From assembly GCA_964532515.1 (NCBI GenBank), contig CAZHKH010000033.1, forward strand, positions 1 to 13,188: a stretch of DNA of 13,188 nt. The letters run 5' to 3'. This document shows, piece by piece, positions 8,704-13,188 of this stretch. Origin of the DNA: TMED161 sp964532515. Lineage in GTDB: Bacteria; Fidelibacterota; Marinisomatia; SCGC-AAA003-L08; D37C17. How positions within the stretch are numbered: position 1 is the first letter of the stretch; each line of letters opens with the position of its first letter. The notes under the pieces are model-generated. The model was not told the DNA's origin and ran no database searches. It worked only from the letters and a program-made list of their open reading frames with translations. The translations under genes and the position numbers were made by a program.

Positions 8704-8820
8704 GTTTATTAATTTCCTTTAAGGATATAGTTTGTAAATTTAATCTTATCAACATTTGTTAGAAAGAATAATTATAAAAATTATTTTTATATATAAAATT
8801 AATTATTATTATAAAACTCT
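8704..8820. promoter_or_regulatory. Divergent promoter region between secD and parA with a 50-bp pure A/T tract
   Basis: These 117 bases separate the two divergently transcribed arms and must contain start signals for both. Bases 8767-8816 contain no G or C at all, giving many TATAAT-like hexamers and no way to choose one by eye. A TTGTTA at 8756-8761 could serve as a -35 box for parA with an AT-rich -10 about 17 bases on. No Shine-Dalgarno precedes parA (only AT sequence then ACTCT), so its message may have a very short leader or rely on an unstructured one. No parS site or repeat is seen here. Confidence 0.5.
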
Positions 8821-9606
8821 ATGGCGAAAAAAAATAAATCAAAGATAATAGCAATTATTAATCAAAAGGGTGGTGTCGGGAAAACAACAACAGCTGTTAA
8901 CCTTTCTGCCTATTTTGCTGCCTCAGAAATTCCGACACTTGTTGTTGATATGGATCCTCAAGCTAATTGTACCTCAGGTCTTGGAATTGAGATAGGATCA
9001 TATAAAAAATCTGTTTATGATGTGGTTATAGGTAAAAAAGATATAAATGAATGTATTTTAAAAACCAATTTAGATTATTTAGATATCTTACCAGCCAGTG
9101 CGCAACTTGTAGGTGCAGAAGTTGAATTGGTTGGGATGTTGACCAGGGAAAGAATGCTAAAAGATCAACTTTTAGATAAAGATATACAGAATAAGTATAA
9201 ATACATCATTATAGATAGCCCTCCATCATTGGGGCTATTAACTATCAATGTTTTGACTGCAGCCAATTCATTGATTATTCCAATTCAGTGTGAATATTAT
9301 GCCCTAGAGGGATTATCGCAGCTATTAAATACAATTCGATTAGTACAAAAAAAATTAAATAAAAACCTTTCCATAGAAGGAATTTTAGCGACGATGTTTG
9401 ATAATAGACTGAACTTATCTAAAGAAGTAGTAAGGGAACTTAAAGAATATTTTAAGGATAAAGTTTATAAAACCAAAATTCATCGTAATGTAAGACTAGG
9501 TGAGGCTCCCAGCCATGGCCAGCCTATATTATTATATGATGCATCAAGTATGGGTGCAAATGATTACATGAATTTAGCAATGGAGTTTCTAAAAAATAAT
9601 GAGTAA
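8821..9606 (+). CDS. parA: Chromosome-partitioning ATPase ParA (Soj-type)
   Basis: Walker-type ATPase that forms ATP-dependent, DNA-bound dimers and moves ParB-bound origins apart. At 261 aa it is a short, chromosomal Soj-like ParA with no N-terminal DNA-binding domain of the plasmid type. The deviant Walker A is QKGGVGKTT at 15-23 with signature K16 and catalytic-site K21; VVDMDPQAN at 41-49 provides the A' motif with D45; IIIDSPPSLG at 129-138 is Walker B with D132; and the HRNVRLGEAPSHG block at 221-233 is the region that contacts non-specific DNA in Soj homologues. First gene of the right arm; its last 8 bases overlap parB, so the two are translationally coupled. No ribosome site is evident before the ATG, but alignment of the Walker A leaves little room for another start. 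Confidence 0.96.
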   Translation: MAKKNKSKIIAIINQKGGVGKTTTAVNLSAYFAASEIPTLVVDMDPQANCTSGLGIEIGSYKKSVYDVVIGKKDINECILKTNLDYLDILPASAQLVGAEVELVGMLTRERMLKDQLLDKDIQNKYKYIIIDSPPSLGLLTINVLTAANSLIIPIQCEYYALEGLSQLLNTIRLVQKKLNKNLSIEGILATMFDNRLNLSKEVVRELKEYFKDKVYKTKIHRNVRLGEAPSHGQPILLYDASSMGANDYMNLAMEFLKNNE

Positions 9607-10462
9607 AAAATCTAATTTAGGCAAAGGCTTAGAAGCCTTAATATCTCAGTATTCTACTGATCAAGATAATAATTACATTAATGATTCTATACCATTAAAA
9701 AAAATTAAGGCCAATCCAAATCAGCCAAGAAAATTTTTTAATGATTCAAAGATGGATGAGTTGATATCCTCAATTAAAGAAAAAGGTATATTGCAACCAA
9801 TAGCTGTTCGTGAATTGAAAAATGGAGATTATGAAATTATAGCAGGTGAAAGAAGATATAGAGCAGCTAAGGCAGTAGGCTTAAAATCTATTCCTGCATA
9901 TATATTATCAATTTCTAATGAATCAGAAATTATGGAGTATGCGTTAATTGAGAATATACAGAGAGTAGATTTAGATCCCATTGAGGAATCCGAAGCGTTT
10001 GCATTGCTCAAAAGTAAATATAATTTATCGCAAAAAGAAATTTCTAAAAGAGTGGGAAAGAGTAGATCTCTCATTGCTAATTCTTTGAGACTTTTAAAGT
10101 TACCAAGCTCAATTAAAAAGGATATAAAGAACCAAAAAATCACGATGGGCCATGCTATTTCATTACTTAGTTTAAAAAGTAAAGCACAAATGTTAGCCAT
10201 TGCAAACAGAATAGTTAATAAAAAATTGAGTGTAAGGAATACCGAGGAAATTGTTTCTAAAATTAATGCCTCCTCTAATGGTAAAATAAAAACTAAAAAA
10301 ACAACAAAGCCTAAAATTTTAAATGAACTAGAGAGTAAGCTTATCCACAAATATGGTACCAAGGTTTCTATTTTATTTAGTAAAAGCAATAAGGGAAAAA
10401 TTATTTTTGAATATTATACTAAAGATGATTTAGATAGAATTCTACGTATTTTAAATAAATAA
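9599..10462 (+). CDS. parB: Chromosome-partitioning CTPase ParB (Spo0J-type)
   Basis: DNA-binding CTP switch that loads at parS sites and slides as a clamp, stimulating ParA. Length 287 aa, typical. The N-terminus MSKKSNLGKGLEALI matches the short ParA-stimulating peptide seen in chromosomal ParBs. The ParB/Srx domain runs from about 31 to 125: IPLKKIKANPNQPRK, then the CTP-binding GERRYRA at 83-89 and ENIQRVDLDPIEE at 118-130. The helix-turn-helix that reads parS is at about 143-165 (LSQKEISKRVGKSRSLIANS). A Lys-rich linker at 228-239 leads to a C-terminal dimerisation domain (241-287). All key motifs are intact. The next gene starts nine bases after the stop, in the same reading frame. No canonical parS was found in this window, so the sites must lie elsewhere or differ. 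Confidence 0.96.
   Translation: MSKKSNLGKGLEALISQYSTDQDNNYINDSIPLKKIKANPNQPRKFFNDSKMDELISSIKEKGILQPIAVRELKNGDYEIIAGERRYRAAKAVGLKSIPAYILSISNESEIMEYALIENIQRVDLDPIEESEAFALLKSKYNLSQKEISKRVGKSRSLIANSLRLLKLPSSIKKDIKNQKITMGHAISLLSLKSKAQMLAIANRIVNKKLSVRNTEEIVSKINASSNGKIKTKKTTKPKILNELESKLIHKYGTKVSILFSKSNKGKIIFEYYTKDDLDRILRILNK
10341..10349 (+). other. Perfect DnaA-box 9-mer inside parB
   Basis: The sequence TTATCCACA, identical to the strong E. coli DnaA-box consensus, occurs once, within the codons for ParB residues 248-250. It is isolated, so it may be chance, but parAB genes are commonly close to the replication origin. Confidence 0.2.
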
Positions 10463-10471
10463 AGAAAAAAA

Positions 10472-11164
10472 TTGATAAAAAAATATTACACTCTTTTAAT
10501 TGCCTCTGAATCTGACCATATAAATAAATCAATTAAACTGTCACGTTTATCAATGATTTTTATATTTACTGTATTAATAATTATATTATTTTTTAGTTAT
10601 TCTGGATTCAAGAGCTATTTTTACCCCAACGATAATTCGTTTCATTATAGTACATTAAAAACTTTTAAATCTGATATAGTAGATCTTGTTTTTAATAAAA
10701 ATTTTTCACAAAATTCTGATTCATTAATTTTACGTGAAATTAAAAATGCAATCATCACAGATGGCCCAGTCATATCAATGGTTGCTCCTATTGATGGATA
10801 TTCTACAGAAGGATTAAATATAAATAATAATCATAATGGTGTAGACATAGTATCTAAAAAGGGAGATTTAATTAAATCTGCTCAAGATGGCATGGTTATT
10901 TTTTCAGGGTACAACGGAGACTCAGGTAACACAATAATTATATCACATCCATTTAACTATTTCACTGTTTATAGTCATTGTGATTCAATTTTTGTAAATC
11001 AACGAGATGTTGTTTTGAAAGGTGACTATATAGGCACATTGGGAGGTACGGGAAAGATTAAAGCAGGCCCACATCTTCACTTTGAAATTTGGCATAATGA
11101 TACTATTATAGACCCTAGAGATATAATTAAAAAATATGGAGAATTGGATGTTTCAACAGAATAA
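10472..11164 (+). CDS. Membrane-anchored M23 (LytM-type) peptidoglycan endopeptidase next to bactofilin
   Basis: A 230-aa bitopic protein: cytoplasmic N-terminus (1-26), one TM helix (about 27-45), a short periplasmic linker and an M23 domain (about 100-220). The zinc ligands are present, H121 and D125 in HNGVD and H203 in HLHFE, with catalytic H169 (YSH) and H201, so it should be an active endopeptidase cutting peptidoglycan cross-links. The start is TTG at 10472: an in-frame TAA (the parB stop) lies only nine bases upstream, and the next ATG (codon 28) would delete the cytoplasmic segment YYTLLIASESDHINKS, which resembles the N-terminal tail of M23 enzymes encoded beside bactofilins. The M23-bactofilin pair is widespread and acts in cell-shape control in species such as Helicobacter and Hyphomonas, where the bactofilin positions the enzyme. 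The C-terminal codons overlap the bactofilin start. Confidence 0.9.
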   Translation: MIKKYYTLLIASESDHINKSIKLSRLSMIFIFTVLIIILFFSYSGFKSYFYPNDNSFHYSTLKTFKSDIVDLVFNKNFSQNSDSLILREIKNAIITDGPVISMVAPIDGYSTEGLNINNNHNGVDIVSKKGDLIKSAQDGMVIFSGYNGDSGNTIIISHPFNYFTVYSHCDSIFVNQRDVVLKGDYIGTLGGTGKIKAGPHLHFEIWHNDTIIDPRDIIKKYGELDVSTE

Positions 11165-11546
11165 AAATAGTATGAGTTCTATAATTGGCCCTGATTTAGA
11201 AATTAATGGAGACATTAATATTAAAGGCGATTTATTAATATATGGTAAAGTAGATGGCAATATTCATTGCGAGGGATTAGTTACAACAATGAAAGGTTCT
11301 ATTGTTAAAGGAAGTATAAAAACTAATTTTGCTGATATTAGTGGCGAAGTTAAAGGGGACTTAGAGGCTAAGAAAAAAGTTAGTTTATCATCAACATCTA
11401 CATTAGATGGTGATTTATTGGCATCAATTATTGTCATTGAAGAGGGGGCCTCATTTAGCGGATTATGTAAAATGACTTCAAAATCAAATACTTCTAACCT
11501 CCCAAATAAAAAAGTGGCAAACTTAAATGAAGGATCAAAAGCCTAA
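11148..11546 (+). CDS. Bactofilin (polymer-forming cytoskeletal protein)
   Basis: Bactofilins polymerise without nucleotide into filaments or membrane-attached sheets that place cell-wall enzymes. The core, from SSIIGPDLEINGDINIKGDL to about 25 residues before the end, shows the repeating hydrophobic/Gly pattern of the right-handed beta-helix (IKGDLLIYGKVDGNIHCEG, IVKGSIKTNFADISGEVKGDLEA, LDGDLLAS). The C-terminal tail is short, polar and rich in Ser, Asn and Lys. I chose ATG 11148 because GGAG lies six bases upstream; ATG 11136 in the same frame would add four residues but has no such site, and ATG 11172 would trim eight. With this start it overlaps the M23 gene by 17 bases. The last 20 bases overlap the next gene. 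Its location directly after parAB and an M23 peptidase supports a role in cell-shape or polar organisation. Confidence 0.92.
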   Translation: MFQQNKNSMSSIIGPDLEINGDINIKGDLLIYGKVDGNIHCEGLVTTMKGSIVKGSIKTNFADISGEVKGDLEAKKKVSLSSTSTLDGDLLASIIVIEEGASFSGLCKMTSKSNTSNLPNKKVANLNEGSKA

Positions 11547-11724
11547 CTGGCTCGAACTATCTTCAATTGGATTCCAAATTGCTTCATCTTTACTATTATT
11601 TGGATGGTTTGGAAATTTAGTTGATAATTTTTTTTCCATCGATCCAATTGGGTTGGTGCTTGGGCTGCTTATTGGTGGTATTTTTTCTCTTTATCAAATA
11701 TGGAAAATGGTATCAGCTAAATGA
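11527..11724 (+). CDS. AtpZ/AtpI-family small membrane protein
   Basis: A 65-aa protein with two membrane helices (about 15-32 and 40-60) joined by GNLVDNFFSIDPIG. This GxxxD...P pattern followed by a second helix with LGLLIGGIFSLYQIWK is typical of the AtpZ/AtpI family (F1F0-ATPase accessory, sometimes called ATPase gene 1), whose members are encoded at the head of atp operons and are linked to c-ring assembly or Mg2+/Ca2+ uptake. Position fits: two genes before atpB. It starts within the last 20 bases of the bactofilin gene and ends in an ATGA overlap with the next gene. No good ribosome site is seen, so it may depend on translation coming from upstream. Confidence 0.75.
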   Translation: MKDQKPNWLELSSIGFQIASSLLLFGWFGNLVDNFFSIDPIGLVLGLLIGGIFSLYQIWKMVSAK

Positions 11725-12008
11725 AAATTCTCATACTCTATTTTTTTCTTATTTTAATTTCATTATTAGTATTAAACCAATTATTTATCACAAAATTAGT
11801 AGATAGTAAAAATTATATTTCGAGTCAATTAAAGTATTTTATTTTAAAGACAGTAATTTTATCTTCAATTTCATGTTTTTTTTGTTTTTTTTCTCCAACA
11901 AATAGCACCAAATTTATACTATCGTCTTTAACAATATTTATAGTATTTCATTTTATAGAGGCAATTATTATACAAAATAAAATTAATATGAAAGATTCTA
12001 ATGGCTAG
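11721..12008 (+). CDS. Small membrane protein in the ATP synthase subunit I position
   Basis: A 95-aa, very hydrophobic protein with three likely membrane helices (about 2-23, 40-60 and 65-87) and a polar C-terminus. I do not recognise the sequence itself. Its place, between an AtpZ-like gene and atpB, is where many bacteria encode subunit I (AtpI), a poorly conserved membrane protein that helps build the c-ring; that assignment is by position only. It overlaps its neighbours by 4 bases upstream (ATGA) and 8 bases downstream, so expression with the F0 genes is nearly certain. Codon use is extremely AT-rich, like the rest of the operon. Confidence 0.7.
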   Translation: MKILILYFFLILISLLVLNQLFITKLVDSKNYISSQLKYFILKTVILSSISCFFCFFSPTNSTKFILSSLTIFIVFHFIEAIIIQNKINMKDSNG

Positions 12009-12849
12009 CTCATCTCAATTTGATGGGGCAACCATTCTCCACCACGTAACGAACACCAGAAGCGATGTTTGGATCCCCATTAATTTGTGGGGTATAGACT
12101 TATCAATTACAAAGCACGTATTGATGTTATGGATTGTTGCGGTAACAGTAATATCAATATCAGTTTATGCAACTCGAGCATATCGAAGAAGTAAGGATAT
12201 AAAGCCCAAAGGGATTGCTCATTTATTTGAAATTTTAATGGAATTTATAAAATCTGATATTGTAATACCAAATATAGGAAATAAGGGTTCTAGGACTTGG
12301 ACTCCTCTTATTGCTACATTTTTTTTATTTATTTTAATCAGTAATTTTATAGGGATGATTCCATTTTTTGAAAAAATTCACTTAATATTTCCAGGGGTAT
12401 CAGGCAGCGCAACAATAACAGGGAATTTTACTGTAACAGCAGCTCTTTCAATGATTACGTTTTTTGCTATTATTATTGCAGGAACGATGAAGCATGGTTT
12501 TATCGGTCACTGGAAAAATATGATTCCCGGAGGTGTTCCCGCTCCAGTTTTAATTATTTTAATTCCTATTGAAATAATGGGAATGTTTATTAAACCCGCT
12601 GCACTTATGCTTCGTTTAGGAGCTAATATGACTGCTGGTCATATAGGTTTAGTTGCTATTTTTGGGATCCCAATGATAATTTATCAATCCACCCAATCAG
12701 TTGGAGTTGGATTCTCTGTTGCAGCAGTATCTGTAATATTAAATACAGCAATTTATTTTTTAGAAATTATAGTTTGTCTAGTTCAGGCGTATGTGTTTTC
12801 ATTGCTTTCAGCCGTATTTATAGGTATGGCAATACACGCTGAACATTAA
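12001..12849 (+). CDS. atpB: F1F0 ATP synthase subunit a
   Basis: Membrane stator subunit that provides the proton half-channels beside the c-ring. Length 282 aa, normal. TM helices are seen at about 40-58, 100-120, 145-162, 180-205, 212-232 and 240-278. The essential arginine is R205 in ALMLRLGANMTAGH (201-214), matching E. coli R210; Q262 in LVQAYVFSLLSAVFIGMA (260-277) matches E. coli Q252 on the last helix. The N-terminal HHVTNTRSDVWIP is like that of other a subunits. Start ATG 12001 lies inside the preceding gene (8-base overlap) with only a weak AAAG ribosome site. Next gene is subunit c, as in the standard atpB-atpE order. Confidence 0.96.
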   Translation: MASSSQFDGATILHHVTNTRSDVWIPINLWGIDLSITKHVLMLWIVAVTVISISVYATRAYRRSKDIKPKGIAHLFEILMEFIKSDIVIPNIGNKGSRTWTPLIATFFLFILISNFIGMIPFFEKIHLIFPGVSGSATITGNFTVTAALSMITFFAIIIAGTMKHGFIGHWKNMIPGGVPAPVLIILIPIEIMGMFIKPAALMLRLGANMTAGHIGLVAIFGIPMIIYQSTQSVGVGFSVAAVSVILNTAIYFLEIIVCLVQAYVFSLLSAVFIGMAIHAEH

Positions 12850-12861
12850 AATAACATTAAT

Positions 12862-12868
12862 AAAGGAG
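12862..12868 (+). promoter_or_regulatory. Strong ribosome binding site for atpE
   Basis: AAAGGAG, nine bases before the atpE ATG, is the clearest Shine-Dalgarno in the right arm, where most other genes start by overlap with weak sites. A strong site here suits the need for many c subunits per complex. Confidence 0.7.
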
Positions 12869-12877
12869 TACAAGTAA

Positions 12878-13162
12878 ATGAGTAATAAAAAGATGTTTTT
12901 CATGTTCTGTTGTTTTATGGTTTCATCTGCATTTGGTGAAGCAGATGCAACATACAAAGGTTTAGCAGCTATTGGTGCTGGTTTTGCTGTTATTGGTGCT
13001 GGAATAGGAATTGGTAATATATTTTCATCAGCAGCTGAAGCAACAGCGAGACAGCCAGAGGCAACAAACGATATAAAAGGTACAGTAAACTTGCCTCTTT
13101 TCCTTCTTGAAGGCGTGGCAATTATTGCGTTAGTTGTTTGTATCCTCGCTGTTGTAGCGTAG
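12878..13162 (+). CDS. atpE: F1F0 ATP synthase subunit c with N-terminal signal-like extension
   Basis: The proteolipid that forms the rotating ring. At 94 aa it is about 15-20 longer than the usual 75-80, the excess being an N-terminal hydrophobic stretch (6-19, MFFMFCCFMVSSAFG) followed by EADATYKG, which looks like a cleavable signal peptide or an extra helix. Helix 1 carries the packing motif GAGIGIG (40-46), the polar loop is ARQPEA (57-62), and helix 2 bears the ion-carrying carboxylate E78 in LPLFLLEGVAIIALV. The residues that mark sodium-binding rings (Gln in helix 1, Ser-Thr after the Glu) are replaced by I45 and G79-V80, so proton coupling is expected. The gene is complete; only 26 bases remain after it. 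Confidence 0.95.
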   Translation: MSNKKMFFMFCCFMVSSAFGEADATYKGLAAIGAGFAVIGAGIGIGNIFSSAAEATARQPEATNDIKGTVNLPLFLLEGVAIIALVVCILAVVA

Positions 13163-13188
13163 TTAATTATAATAAAATACAATAAAAG

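Noticed and set aside
10341..10349. oriC inside parB based on the DnaA 9-mer
   Set aside because: Only one perfect box was found, it is in coding sequence, and one such match in a window this size is not far from chance expectation.
9829..10389. Long antisense open frame (186 codons) opposite parB
   Set aside because: It mirrors the codon pattern of an intact parB with all family motifs, has no start signal, and its translation looks like an artefact of the complementary strand.
12878..13162. Sodium-binding c ring
   Set aside because: The Gln, Ser and Thr of the sodium signature are absent (I45, G79, V80); only the Glu is kept.
12808..13182. Minus-strand open frame opposite atpE
   Set aside because: Complement of the Ala/Gly-rich c-subunit codons; low-complexity product and no supporting ribosome site.
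8704..13188. Possible parS sites near parAB
   Set aside because: I looked for the TGTTTCACGTGAAACA core and close variants and saw none in either arm; single short CACG or TTCACATG matches are too degenerate to call.
1..13188. Mobile element, phage, CRISPR or defence system
   Set aside because: No direct-repeat arrays, transposase or integrase motifs, tRNA-linked insertion or composition break were seen; both arms are compact operons of core or near-core genes.

Overview
This 13.2-kb window is AT-rich (about 30% G+C by eye), densely packed chromosomal DNA from a Gram-negative-type bacterium. The gene set and order suggest a free-living member of the FCB/Marinimicrobia (SAR406) type: secD-secF-purA, then parA-parB-M23 peptidase-bactofilin-F0 ATP synthase, plus a large metalloprotease with a signal peptide. 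This placement rests on protein character and synteny only. There are no rRNA or tRNA genes, mobile elements or CRISPR arrays, and no gap over 300 bases without a gene.

Left arm (1-8703, all minus strand). In transcription order: secD and secF (two parts of the Sec translocon motor, start and stop codons sharing one base), purA (adenylosuccinate synthetase, TTG start 2 bases after secF), a 64-bp gap with a weak terminator-like hairpin, an 874-aa signal-peptide-bearing metzincin-type zinc protease, a long eukaryote-like tryptophan 2,3-dioxygenase, and a short-chain dehydrogenase homologue cut by the window edge. The last three are spaced by 8 and 1 bases and probably share a transcript. Protein and tryptophan breakdown would fit together, but that is inference.

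Centre (8704-8820). A 117-bp divergent intergenic region must hold the start signals for both arms. It contains a 50-bp tract of pure A/T just before parA.

Right arm (8821-13188, all plus strand). parA, parB, a membrane-anchored M23 peptidase, a bactofilin, an AtpZ/AtpI-like small membrane protein, an unrecognised three-helix membrane protein, atpB (subunit a) and atpE (subunit c). Most junctions overlap by 4-20 bases. This ties chromosome segregation, cell-shape/cell-wall functions and the start of the ATP synthase operon into one apparent transcription unit. The rest of the atp operon should follow beyond the window.

Most of the window is core housekeeping DNA. I see no convincing new defence, mobile or biosynthetic system. 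The points most worth a second look are the multi-function par-bactofilin-atp operon, the cysteine-containing insert in SecD, the eukaryote-like TDO, and an SDR-fold protein lacking the classical Tyr/Lys pair.
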